Part shown: positions 46,482 to 58,495 of the stretch, piece after piece
Layout: every line of letters begins with the position of its first letter
Position numbering within the stretch: the stretch's first letter is position 1
Assembly (NCBI GenBank): GCA_025200525.1
Contig: CM045762.1
Span: 124,501,752 to 124,565,751, forward strand
Source: Camellia lanceoleosa
Lineage: Eukaryota; Streptophyta; Magnoliopsida; Ericales; Theaceae
Length of the DNA stretch: 64,000 nucleotides
Direction of reading: 5' to 3'
Notes under the pieces: model-generated
Databases searched by the model: none
What the model was told of the DNA's origin: nothing
The model's input: only the letters and a program-made list of their open reading frames with translations
Position numbers and translations under genes: made by a program

Positions 46482-48609
46482 TATAGCGATCCTGGTTTTC
46501 CTTTCCTTTGTATATTGCATTCCGGACTTGGTTTTGTGGTTGTGTTATTGTCTCATTCTCATTTCCTTCCCTTACTCTTTGTATTTGAGTCTTGGGTTGG
46601 GCAGGGTTGAAATAGGTTGGTTGTGCTTTGGAACCATTGGTTGATGCCCAGAATTTGGCCTTTACGCCGAAAGGGCTTTTGATGCTTGAGCGGGCCCTTC
46701 GTTGTTGCTTCTCCGCTCGAGCGAGAGTTTTGACGCTCGAGCGTAAATTTCCATCTCCCAGTACTTTTGTCTGCAGGTCTTCAGACGCTCGAGCGGGAGT
46801 TTTGACGCTCGAGAGTGACCCTTTGATTTCGTTCCTCTGCTCGAGCGGGGAGTTTGACACCCGAGCAGGGACCATGTCTGCAAAACTTCTGGAAGTGTGA
46901 AATTGACGCTCGAGCGGCGCTTTTGACGCTTGAGCGTGAGTCTGTGTCTGACGCTCGAGCGGGGGTTTCCATGCTCGAGCGGGGTGACTGGTATAACGTG
47001 TCGGGATTTCACCTTTTTGGATCACTTTTTCATTTCCCTTTCTCTCTCTTACTTTCCCAAAACCGATTTTGAGAGCTCCTTTCTCTAGAATCTCCCTTCT
47101 CTCTAGGGTTTGATCTAGCTAGAGTGATTCACTCCCTTGGTGCCTTTGTAAAAGTTGTTGAGTTTGTCGAGGGTCCGAAAATTTCTTGGTTTGGAGCACT
47201 TCGAGATTTCTTCATCTTCTCCATTGGGTTTCATCTTTTGAGGTAGGGATTCCTACTCATTCTTATGTGCTTTAACATAGACATTGAGTTATTTGTATAG
47301 ATGGGTTAATTTGAAAAGTTAGGGTTTGAAATGTGTTATTTTCAAAAGAGGGGTTTTGTGTTTTTGACTCATATATGTATATTTTGGGTCTTAAAAGGAG
47401 ATTGTTGATGTTGTTGTTAATATTTCAGCCTTTGGGTCAATATTGAGAAAAAGGAGGAAAAATGCAATGTTTGGGTATATTTGGGCCATTAGTGTAATTA
47501 ATGACAATTGTTATGGAAATGTGAAATTGAGTTGGAAATAATGGAATTGGCTCATTATGAGTTAGAATGGTGGAGTTGGGTTTATTAATCGCTCACTTTG
47601 AAATTGTTGAGATTTTATATCTGTGGAGGCATTTATTATCTGTTTAGAAATAACTACTTTGGGCTATCGGTGGAGGATAGTCTTGATTGTTGTTGACAAT
47701 GCATGATGATTAGGCAAACTAAAACTAATCAATTGAATATGTCATCGAATATGACGGTTGGAATAATACATTGAATCTATGTATTGATTAATTATGTATA
47801 TGATATGTGTTTATATATTGTATTGTGTGAGGAGATAGGGATGTCCTCCACGGTTTAGGGGAAGATAGGGGATGGACTCCTAAACCGGATGTTATATGGG
47901 AGGAGATAGTGGATGGACTCCATTGATACAGCAAATACGGGTATCTATTAAATTATTGATACAGCAAATCTGTGTATCATTTGTGAAGTATGGAAGTGTT
48001 TTATGTGTTATTGATACAGCGAATCAGTGTATCTATTGTGGCTTATGGAAGAGTTATTGATATGAGATATATCCTCATTTAAAGTATATGGCCAGGTTCT
48101 GAGCTAGGATTATGAATTGAGAAATTGGATAAGTATTGAAAATGAAATGAAACATAGACACATTTGTCATGTAATTGAAATGGGTTATGAATTTATTCAT
48201 GTGAGTTAAACATCTATCAAATGCTAATGTCTTAGTTATTGCTCATATTATGTTTAGCATATCTCTACTGGGCGTTGGCTCACCCTATATGGGACATTAT
48301 TTTCAAGTACAACTAGTATGCCACCTCCAAGGACGTAGCTTGGGAGGTTTGAGGCTGTTGGACTCCTTTGTTATTTTGGTTGTATTACATGTATATCAAG
48401 CCAAGGGCTTATTCTGTGTAGAGTTAGCACTCTCTTTTGTAACCAAGTGTTGACTTGGAAAGTTGTAAGCCTATAGGGCATTTACTTTTGTTGTCAATAT
48501 GTAATACATTTTGTAATGAATACTCTGATGATATGTAATTATGTTTTATTCTTTCATATCTAAGCATATCAAGAATGTATGATTTATGGGTTATTTTGAG
48601 GGCGTTACA
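46482..48609 (+). mobile_element. Solo LTR inside the hAT element (TSD GTGCG/GTGCC)
   Basis: Starts TATAGCGATCCTGG and ends GAGGGCGTTACA, 2128 bp. Flanks GTGCG (46477-46481) and GTGCC (48610-48614) agree at four of five bases. Same family as the other solo LTRs. Confidence 0.9.
46660..46982. repeat. CTCGAG-centred palindrome array, LTR at 46.5 kb
   Basis: About twelve sites. Most are CGCTCGAGCG or one-step decays such as CGCTTGAGCG, and the first is CGCCGAAAGG, the same variant as at 45388. Confidence 0.87.
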
Positions 48610-48805
48610 GTGCCGGCGGGTTCTTGCTGGTGCGGGTTAAACCTGCAACCCGTAAACATGTCATATTTCAAACTACATCTACCGGCATTGTGTCTGTGAA
48701 ACCGCCCATTTGTATGTGGGTTGGGTGGGTTTTGTGAATTGGATAAACCGTTGCCCACCCCTAATTTAAAGCCCCTTCAAATTAATGAATTTCGTGGGCC
48801 TAAGG

Positions 48806-49221
48806 TAGGGGTATAAATTTGGCTCAACCTAGGCAAGATGTCAAGCCGTCAGCATGTCGCCAACCCGGCCGGGCCGCCCACCTAGCTAGAAAATTGAAAA
48901 TGTGCCTAGGGGATATTTGGGCCTCATGCCAAAGTTAGCGGCTTGGGCGGGTCTGAACTTTTTTTTAAAATTTTTCCACCAAAATTTTATTTTTTTCACC
49001 AAAAATTACATTGGGGCTCAGGTGGCCCAGGCTCTAAGTGGGCCTTGAGAGAGTCGATGGGCCGGCTCTAGGAACACAAGGCCTAGGCGCAGGCCTAGGC
49101 CCAGGCCTAAGGTCCCGGCTAGGCTTGGGCCCATGCCAAGCTGGGCTTAGTCGAACTTGGCTCTCGCCCAGCACGGTGGCTTAGAGCGACCTCTGCCCAT
49201 TGTGTCATTTTTACACCCCTA
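48806..49221. mobile_element. Second hAT-like non-autonomous element
   Basis: TAGGGGTATAAATTTGG at the left pairs with the reverse complement of the right end, TAGGGGTGTAAAAATGA. The interior is GC-rich with repeated CCTAGGC/GGCCTAGG words. No matching 8-bp flank was found, so one end may be altered. Confidence 0.6.
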
Positions 49222-49342
49222 ACAAGACAGCCACAATGAAGGATTTTCTTATTTTAAGTAAATTTTGTTGTCTTTAATTAAGTTTGAAAGAAAGATGAAA
49301 TTGCTAATGCTAATTTACTGGATTCAATTTTTCATCTTAATA

Positions 49343-50199
49343 GACACCGTGCATCAGTATCGCAGACTAGATGATTGTGGATCGGAGCCCCGCACCTGAT
49401 TGGACTATCCAGGAATTGAGACCCTGCAACAATGAGCACTTTGAGAGCTGCCCAACCAGAGTTGGCCAGATAACCCTCCGTGTGTGAGAGTAAGTGATCG
49501 GAGAAGATGGAAGGTGCTCTCTAAGTGTAGAGAGTTGTGTTTAAGTAAGTATGGTTCAAATTTTAGATCAATTACCTTCAATGTGAAGTGAGTATAGTTT
49601 ATATAGAACTCCTTGCTTGTTGCCCAAGGTGGTTTCATGGAGCTTGTTGTTGCCAAGTTTCCTTTAGCATTGCTTAAGGTAGGGACCATCCGGTAGTTGA
49701 CAAGGGTGTATATACTCCTCGTAGTCATGTTGATAACAAACCACATTCCTTGGTTAGCCATTTCCATATTTCTAGGTGAAGGGGATCACCGAGGTGGCAG
49801 CTTGCACATGCATGCACTCATAGCTACCACGCTTTCTCGATAGGTTTCTTTGGCTTGCATCACAGCCTCGGCTCGGCCCTCTGTGAGATTATTTGTAGAG
49901 ATGGGCCGGCCTAACAGATATCTTTGTATAGGCTCGGCCCACTTTGGTCCTTGGTGATGGGTTCGCCCATCGCTTCGATCTATAGATTAAGTCTCGCACT
50001 GCCCACCCAAGATCATGGCCGGACTAGCCTTTCCACTACGAGTTGGGCCCAAGTGCTTGAGGACTTGGGTGGATTGTTGATGATGTAATTGGGCTTAACG
50101 GCTGGCCCATTTGTTCACCCGGCCCTCCGGACTTGAGTTTAGTGGATTAGGCCCCAAGGCTTGATCCGACCCATTTCATATTTAGCCCCTTCAGACACC
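49343..50199 (-). repeat. LTR-like stretch flanked by GACACC
   Basis: GACACC occurs at 49343-49348 and 50194-50199. On the minus strand the interval starts TGAAGGGGCTAAAT, has GGGCC-rich sequence, a clear TATATAA box at about 49599-49606 and a leader after it. This looks like a solo LTR or small non-autonomous retroelement, but exact ends and target duplication do not fit perfectly. The longest open frame inside (49405-49767) has no recognisable motif. Confidence 0.35.
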
Positions 50200-50883
50200 A
50201 TTCTTTTTGGAGCTAAATGTATGCCAAGTAAATACAAGAACCTCAAAATACTACTCGATATATTGGTAATGTACTCTTTCTATAACATTCATTTAGGACG
50301 CTAATGCTCTATTTGTTTAGATTTAAAATATTTTACACTTGAATTTTTTTTTGATGTAAAATGATTTTGCACAAAAATAATTTTCTTTTGATTTTCCAAA
50401 GGTTTGGTTGGCATTAAAATATTTTTTAGAACAAATTTTTTAACAATGAACCAAATATAGATAACATCGTAAAAAAACAAAAGAATACAATAAGATAGGA
50501 ATTGAATGCAATAAAAACAGCAACCATGAGAGAACTAAACTCAAATACTCGAGAAAATGTTCAAATCTAAGGAGAAAGACACCATGGGAATATCATATTA
50601 AAAAACCTCATGATATTTGCTTCAAACAAAATAAACAATAATCCTTGAGAGCACTAACTAGTACTATCACTAATGATGTGACAGTGGGTCCCACCCACTG
50701 CCACAGTGTATGTTGTGCCTTTTTTTTTTTTTTTCCACCTCATTAGTGGTGGGTTAGAGATACCAAATTAGTGGTATGTAGCATTGCCGCAAAATAAAAT
50801 AATATAAAGTGAGATAGAGCAACATAAAATGCAATGAAATGGAGAAGACTTGAGTCGTCGGTGACTCACCAAATCAAAATAGA

Positions 50884-51386
50884 TGAAGCACTGTTCAAGA
50901 GACTTGGGGGATGTTGTTGTTCCTTAAGTCACAACAATCTATTATGACCCTTCATGGGAGTTGATACTAAACTTATTTTCATAATTCGAACTATTCATAG
51001 GATTCATCAAATAGAGTACCAATGAAAAAAATAAAGTTAATCGAACATTTGTAACCACATGATCATGAACTAAAAAATAGATAGTCGTTTTTTTTTTCCC
51101 TTCTTTAATGTGATATTGTTATATGGCTACAAGTGTTTGATTAATCTTATTTTTTTCATAGATGATTTACTCGATGAATCCTATAATATAAATGGTTCGG
51201 ATAATTAAAATAGTCACAGCATCGGCCCCTACAGAGGGTCACAACAGGCTGATGTGCCTTAAGGCACAACATCTCCAAAATTGCATTCAAGTGCTTCACT
51301 ATCTCTCTTCCTCTCTTGCCAGATTGAAAAATCGATAAACAATTGTTGGTGACTCGCCAGATCAAAGCAAATGAAGCAACATTCAA
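50884..51386. repeat. Direct and inverted repeat pair
   Basis: GGTGACTC.CCA.ATCAAA..A.ATGAAGCA occurs at about 50860-50898 and 51345-51380 in the same direction. The sequence after the first copy (GGATGTTGT..CCTTAAG.CACAACA) recurs inverted at about 51230-51300. The arrangement suggests a foldback or rearranged small element. No gene between 49222 and 52275. Confidence 0.5.
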
Positions 51387-51543
51387 GTGCTTCACTGTCT
51401 CTCTCCAGCATTTGTGTTACTTAAATGAGAAAAAATAAATAAATAATTTACCAATTTTTTAAACATAATTTATTTTTAGCCTTGTGACTAAAAATGGTTT
51501 ACTTGAAAAATGTTTTATTTACTTTTTTGTAAATAAAAAATGA

Positions 51544-51690
51544 TTGAGATCCCCAATTTTAGGGACCCCCATGACCCCTAAAATGATCTGGACCACTCAT
51601 GTATATATTTATTTATTTATTTTTCTTATCTCTCACATGAGTGATTCAGATCATTTTGGGGGCAATGGTGATCCCCAAAATTGATTTTTT
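51544..51690. repeat. Small hairpin element, ~55-bp arms
   Basis: CCCCTAAAATGATCTGGACC...ACTCATGT on the left pairs with ACATGAGTGATTCAGATCAT...TTTGGGGGC on the right around an AT-rich loop, and the outer GATCCCCAA.TTT words also pair. This looks like a MITE-sized foldback. Confidence 0.65.
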
Positions 51691-54389
51691 TTTTCTTCAA
51701 AAGTCAATTGCCAACACTGTTTAAACAAATTGGTGAGTTTTGTTTTTAAAAAATTTGTGAATTTTGCAAAATGAAAATGTTAATATATTTTTGTTTGAGT
51801 TTTTCTATAAAAGGATGAGAAAGAAAGCGAGGGAAGGAGGAAAAGAAGAAAATTAGTTGGTTTTGGGTGAGTTGGCATATTTTCCATTTGCCAAAGTTGT
51901 TGTCAAACTTGGCAATAGCTTAGGCATTTTCCATTTTTAACAGCTACTATATCTTACCATTGGGGAATCCCTTTTTCCTCAAAGTTGTTGTATTATAGCT
52001 TTGGCAGCTCCAATGGCAAACCATTGGAGATGCTCTAACAACTCAAACAACAAATTGCACTCAAGAGTCTCTGTGTCCAAATTAACCAGACAAGTTGTTA
52101 GGTTTTTATTCTTGGCAATGTCGTTTGACAAAACTCCTTTTAGTTGTAATTATATTCGATCTTTTATTTTAGCGAGGTATTGAGTTTTAGATGTGAATCT
52201 AACTTGAATTGTGTCTGTAGAGAGATGTTTCAGAAGTTAATTCTTTCTTGTTTGCCACTTCGCTGACTATGTCGGTGTAGACCGCCTCGAACTTGCTTCG
52301 CGCGCGAGGGCGCGAATTGGGTTCATGGCTACTACAGTTCGGACTCCTGTCACGGTTCTGAATCTAATCTCACAAAGTGCAATGTAAGACTGATAAATCA
52401 CCAAACAGTCCAAATACGGCAATTGGTTTTGAAAAATCAATTTTGAATCAAAAGCACTAAACATGGACTACTTTGCCAGATTTTAGGGTCGCCACCTAAA
52501 TATTTTATTTTGGGAAATTTAGGAAACCCTGACTTGTGCCTAAGGCCACGTGTCCGTCATCACCAAAGTTGCCTTGGCTTGGGAACTTGGGTACGAGAGG
52601 GGAAGGTCCTAAAATGGCACCCCCGCTCGCCCGATCAAAGATCGGCCTCTACTCATGATATGTTGTTTTTATAAACACATGTGTTCTTATCTGGTTATTA
52701 ATCTAACTTACTATGTGATACGCACGACATACAAGTATAGACTAAATCACTCAATTTGGAACAAAACATCTCATGTTTGTTTTTGAAAATGGTTTGAAAG
52801 TGCTACTCGGAAGTAGGCTAAAGCGCGGATTTGCCACCAAACCAGGTGGGCTTAAAACAATATGATTTTGCCACTCCAAGTGGGCTTAAAACTCACATTT
52901 GATGAATTGTCCCAATTCAAGCAATGAAGCCATCATCCACAGGCATTCATGCAGTTATAGCAATTAAGCAAATAGCCTCATGGCAAGCATGCTATCATGA
53001 CAACACTCACACTCATGCAAGGATGCTAAAGCATAAGCCCTTACAGTGTACTCCGAGCCAAAACAGGAAACTTAGTTAGAAACAATGCATGATCCTAACT
53101 ATGTTAGATGCCTAATGCACCACAAGCAAAAATGCAACTAAGTAGGCTCGGCTATCTAAGATGGCATATGAGTGCAACACTTTGATAACATGTATTCAAA
53201 TAGGTATTGAAATACAATGCAGTTTGTATGATGCGCCGAGCCCAGTGCATGTAATACGAATGAATGATGCACGCATGCAAAGCATAAGTATGCTAATTGA
53301 AACATGCCCTAAAACTAACCATCGAAAGCTGGTAAATAAAAGGGAGAAATACGTGGGGTTGTAAGACATTCACACACACATGCACACTTATTACAACATT
53401 TGCCCTCTCGACGAAGGGTCCGAATAAATACGCTAACCTAATCTAAGCTAAGCTAGGCAACTAATCTAATTAAACTAATTAGAATAATTATTACAAACTA
53501 ATAAAGAAATAGCTAAGCTAAGCTACTTAGTTATTATAACACTTAATTAATTAACAATTTAATTAAATTACAAAAATCAAATGCTAACTAACAAGTAAAC
53601 ATTTAAACTAAGCTGCTCCAGCTCTGTTGAAGATGTTGAACATGCATGCTCGCATTCAATTTCTCGCCCCGAAAAGGCCCTCCAGTTTGCTCTCTTGAGG
53701 CTTTGCTTGCAGGGTGTCTTTGAGAACTTGCTGCTGAATCTTACCAAGTCAGGGCTGAGGAGTGCACCAGTCGCCTGTTAGCCATGAAAGGTTGCTGTTG
53801 GCCACCCGCCGGCCAAGGATGGACCACTATCGGCCAAGGATGCAAGGTTGCCGATCATCAATGTGGCACTGACGGCCACTGGTGTGCTGTGACACCAAAC
53901 TGCAACAGAGCACAAAACAGAGGAAAGGGAGGGTCTCCCTAGGGCATGTATGTGCTACGCCACTCCATATCACCTCAAAACATCAATGGAGAAGCATCAT
54001 TGGATCCGAGACCACCAATCAAGCATCGCAATGCATAATGGCCAAAGATCCAACTTGCACAAATTCGATGAATGCATGACAAACAAAACAAGCAAAACAC
54101 TAAGACCACGACCTTATCATGAGTGATCAAAGGCAACGGAGACAAAGGGGATTTGCTCACTTTCATCAGTTTGAGTATGAAGCGGGCCAATCCACCTTGT
54201 GTTCAACATAACGTTCGGTTGAACACAATGCAAAGCAACACAACACATGTTTATCTTAGCATGTTAAAGACACTAAATCATGCAAGCCAAGCATGCAAGA
54301 CATGTCATGGAGCCAAGAGCACTAAAGCAAGCAAAGAGCATCACACAAGAGGCATGCAATACATGGCACAAATGGTCAAACTAGTTATG

Positions 54390-55200
54390 GACAGACCTCA
54401 AACATGCCAAAACAGTGGCCTAAACATGTTGGAATTAAAGCATAAAAGGCTAGAAGAACATGGACACATGTTGGCCTATAAGCAAGGCATGATACACAAC
54501 TCTCTAAAGCTATGAAGAAGTGAAGTATATGAGAGTGTGACTACACTATATGCACTGAAATTACATGCTAAATGGTGCCATACCAGGCAAACATCACATG
54601 CATAACATGTTAAAGGCCCCAAAATTCAAAGCTAGTCATGGCCCTTTACACTACAACCATATTAACAATGGTCAAATGACCTCAACCATTCAAAACAGAC
54701 CTAAGGCAGGTCAAAACAGTAGCAAAAACATGCTAGACTCGCAACATAGATGGCAAGAAAGATATGCTCATTTGATGGCTCACCAACAAGGCATAAGGGC
54801 ACAACTCTTAAACACAATTAAAGAGTGATAAACATGAGAGTATGACAGAAGTTTATGCTCTGAAATTACATATCAAATGATGCCATATCACATAAACATC
54901 ACAAATATAGCATGCTAAGGGCCTCAAAACTCAAGACTAGTGAAGCCAACTATGCCATAGCTATACGAAGCAAGCCATATATGACTAACACCACCTAAAA
55001 AAGACCTCAAGAATGTTAAATCAGTGGCAAAAATGTGCTGGAGCAAAACTAAAACATGCTAGAATGATGAACTAAAGCATGAAGCATGTTAGGCCAAACA
55101 AGCATGATTGCACTACAAGTGCCAAAAGCATGCAAGCAATAGCCAAACTAGCCTAAAATAGAGTTATGGAAGGTCTGAAAAGCCACAAAAAAAGTGCTTG
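54390..55200. repeat. Three diverged ~310-bp tandem units in the Tat LTR
   Basis: GACCT...CA....CAAAACAGT.GC..AAACATG anchors recur near 54393, 54700 and 55010. Between the first two, the order TGAAATTACAT, ATG.TGCCATA and AACATCACA is conserved. Confidence 0.7.
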
Positions 55201-55934
55201 AACTAAGCCTCAAAAGGGTAGAAAGACATGTTCAAGTATAAGGCCAACAAGGCAAGGAAGCAAGGCAAGGAAGATGGGGCCACCCCCTCCCATTTTGGCC
55301 CTCAAAACCACCTTTGCACCACTGAAATTCCTTTGGAATTCAGTGGTTAAAGGGCCAAAAAGATATGGTTTGAAATGCTTTAAAGGAAGGCAAGAAGCTT
55401 AGCAAATAAGCCGACAAAGAGGGTGGAACACCCCTAACTCCAAAAACACTTTAAACTACCATTTTTAAGCCTTAAAAACAAAGGTTTTTTTAGTTGACAA
55501 CTAGGGCAAAATCAGCATGAAAAGGTGGCCAAGATTGTGTACAAAAATAAGCTTAAAAGAGGGAGAAGCTCACCCTTGAAGCACAATAGCAAACAACCAA
55601 CAAACAACCACTTTTATTGAACAAAAACCACCTTTAGCAGCCCAAAAAAAGTTCCAATGGACCTCATCCCAATGGTGATCAAGTGTTCTTAAGGGTTGGT
55701 AGGTTGAAGATGGTTGTATGAAAGCCTTCTAAAACAAAAGCTTTAGAGATAGTGAATTCTAGAGAGGGGATTGAAGAGGGAGAGGCTCCCAAACTTCTTC
55801 CTCAAATGTTCTAACCCTTGAATATGAGATATAAGGCTCTCATATATAGAAAAATATCAAGCTTTGCTCGAAAATATCTCAAGAGAGACAGCTGTAACCA
55901 GCTGGAGCAAAATATCTGCAGAAAAGTGCACTAT

Positions 55935-56005
55935 TCCATCTGTGGCCGGCACTGTACCACTGTTGGCCGGCACTTGACCATTGTTGGCCAGCAGCACACT
56001 CCCTT
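55935..56005. repeat. TGGCCGGCAC-type repeats in the Tat LTR
   Basis: Three ~23-bp units with CTGTTGGCCGGCAC or close forms. GCCGGCCAAGGATG-like words also occur near 53806-53835. These are CG-centred GCCGGC palindromes. Confidence 0.6.
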
Positions 56006-56694
56006 GGATGGAAGGGGGCCAGCATTGTCCATTCATGGTGGGCACATGGCCCAAAAATCCCATTCATGGTCATAAACTTCCACCTCTGGTTGGACAGAAA
56101 AATTTGCTTTTTGGGCCCGACTTCAACCGGACATATCTCCTTCATCTGGACTCATTTACAAGTCATTCTTGGGCCTAAATTGTAGCCCTAGAAGTATTCT
56201 TTCCAATGGTGGAAGCTTCACTTCAAAATCCCAAGTGCGAAAAAAGTTATGCCCATTTGAGTAAAGACTGCTCAGTTTTGATCCTGCCGGGATTCATGCC
56301 CATGCTTCTCCAACTTGTTTTCTTCTCTCCTCTCCTCTTTTCTTCAACTCCAAACCCCTAAACAAGGTGTTTTAAAAGATTTTTCACAAGAGTTCATCTC
56401 TCCTTCATTCATTTCCACTTTGTCCTTGCTCAGTTTACCAAAAAGCGCAACATTTAACAAAATGCAAGCGTCAGAACATCGCAGAAGAATTTTCAAAAAT
56501 ATTTTGAAAGAGAGAGTTTCAAGGTCTCAAAATCTTTTGATCAAGATAATTTTGGTCAAAAAAGGGGTGTGAGGTTGGGATTTGACTCTCTCATTGCCGA
56601 AAAAATTTAACCTTTGCACTGCACAACTTTCATCACCAAATAAACCATCAGTAGCGCCTAAGTCTTAAGGGTGGTAAAAAATGGGGTGTCTACA

Positions 56695-56708
56695 GTTGCC
56701 CCACTTTG
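56695..56708 (-). other. Polypurine tract of the Tat/Ogre-like element
   Basis: Minus-strand CAAAGTGGGGCAAC directly before the LTR start TGTAGACACC. It would prime plus-strand DNA synthesis. Confidence 0.75.
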
Positions 56709-57019
56709 ATAGAACTCAAAAGTCATGAAATGACGGGGAGTGCATGTCAAAGCCCGGAGATGACCAATTTTAGACAAGCCCAAAGACTTGGACAAACAAA
56801 CAGGATAACAATATAGATGCGTCCGCAGGCTGGGGCAAAATGCAAATGACATGCATGATGGAAGAGCATAACTTATGAATATGCAAAGAGGGCTATAATG
56901 AAACATCTAGATGCAAATGTTATGCAAAGAAATGCTACATCAAACTCGCACATAAGCAGGTAAACATGAACCAAACCACATCTCATGCAGAAAGGATGTA
57001 AGAAAATTATGCAATCTTA

Positions 57020-58495
57020 GTGAACCTGTGATAGATACACAAAGTGAACATGTGATAGATACACAACATGAGCACGTGTGATAGATACACAAAGCGCACG
57101 TGTGTGATAGATACACAAAGTGAGCATGTGTGATAGATACAAAAAGTGAACGTGTGATAGATACACAAAGTCAGCATGTGCGATAAATACACAAAGTGAG
57201 CACGTGTGATAGATACACAAAGTGAGCATGTGTGATAGACACACAAAGTAATGTGATAGATACACAAAGTGAGCATGTATGATGGATACAGAAAGTGAAC
57301 GTGTGATAGATACACAAAGTGAGCATGTGTGATGGATACACAAAGCAAACGTGTGATAGATACACAAAGTGAGCATGTGTGATGGATACACAAAGCGAAT
57401 GTGTGATAGATACACAAAGTGAGCATGTGCGATAGATACACAAAGTGAGCATGTGTGATGGATACACAAAGTTTAACGTGTAATAGATACACAAAGTGAG
57501 CATGTGTGATAGATACAAAAAGAGAACGTGTGATAGATACACAAAGTGAGCATGTGTGATAGATACACAAAGTGAGCATGTATGATGGATACACAAAGTG
57601 AGCATGTGTGATAGATACACAAAATGAGCATGTGTGCTGGATACACAAAGTGAACATGTGATAGATACACAAAGTGAGCATGTGTGATAGATACACAAAG
57701 CGAATGTGTGATAGATATACTAAGTGAACATGTGTGATAAATACACAAAAGTGAACGAAGTGTGATAGATACACTAAGTGAACATGTGTGATAGATACAC
57801 AAAGCGAACGTGTGATAGATACATAAAGCGAACGTGTGATAGATACACAAAGTGAACATGTGTGATGGATACACAAAGTGAACGTGTGATAGATACATAA
57901 AGTGAGCATGTGTGATAGACACACAAAGGGAACGTGTGATAGATACACAAAGTGAGCATGTGTGATAGATACGTAAGGTGAACGTGTGATAGATACACTA
58001 AGTGAACATGTGTGATAGATACACAAAAGTGAATGAAGTGTGATAGATACACAAAGTGAACATGTGTGATAGATACACAAAGTGAGCAAAGTGTGATAGA
58101 TACACTAAATGAACAAAGTGTGATAGATACACTAAGTGAAGAGAGTGATAGATACACTATATGAACAAAGTGCGGTAAATACACTAAGAGAGCAAAGTGT
58201 GATAGATACACTACATGAACAAAGTGTGATAGATACACTAAGTGAAGAGAGTGTGATAGATACACTATATGAACAAAGTGCGGTAGATACACTAAATGAA
58301 GAGAGTGTGATAGATACACTATATGAACAAAGTGTGATAGATACACTAAGTGAAGAGAGTGTGATAGATATACTCTATGAACAAAGTGTAATAGATACAC
58401 TAAGTGAAGAGAGTGTGATAGATACACTATATGAACAAAGTGTGATAGATACACTAAATGAACAAAGTGTGATAGATACACTAAGTGATAATCAT
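57020..58495. repeat. Minisatellite, 23-27 bp units, about 58 copies
   Basis: Unit core GTGATAGATACACAAAGTGA. Block 1 (57020-58090) mixes shorter units ending GAACGT with 26-bp units ending GAGCATGT. Block 2 (58090-58495) is strictly 27 bp, alternating ...CTATATGAACAAAGT and ...CTAAGTGAAGAGAGT to give a 54-bp higher-order unit. Long open frames on both strands (nine-residue periods such as VIDTLYEQS) follow from the stop-free 27-bp unit. It lies between the polypurine tract and gag of a Tat/Ogre-like element, a region known in that lineage for generating tandem repeats. Confidence 0.92.

Larger units (their letters stand above)
46127..48763. mobile_element. hAT non-autonomous element, 8-bp TSD, holding a solo LTR
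   Basis: Ends are TAGGGGTG at 46127 and CACCCCTA finishing at 48763. ATTTAAAG is present at 46119-46126 and again at 48764-48771, an exact 8-bp duplication as made by hAT transposases. Beyond the first eight bases the inverted repeats are imperfect. Without the solo LTR inserted at 46482 the element is about 504 bp and carries no coding sequence. Confidence 0.88.
52276..56694 (-). mobile_element. Tat/Ogre-like LTR, 4.4 kb
   Basis: Plus strand TGTAGACCGCC...AATGGGGTGTCTACA, 4419 bp with TG...CA ends and a perfect 7-bp terminal inverted repeat (TGTAGAC/GTCTACA). A polypurine tract abuts it at 56695, making it the 3' LTR of the element whose gag lies at 62.3-63.7 kb. The GGTGGCGACCC phrase near 52490 and the start TGTAGACACCCC in the sense direction are typical of Tat-lineage LTRs, which are among the longest known. 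Confidence 0.75.

Noticed and set aside
49405..49767. 120-codon open frame on the minus strand
   Set aside because: Overlaps a TATA box and leader of an LTR-like unit; no recognisable domain, so not called as a gene.
57020..58495. Possible CRISPR array
   Set aside because: Units are contiguous with no unique spacers, and the DNA is a plant nuclear genome.
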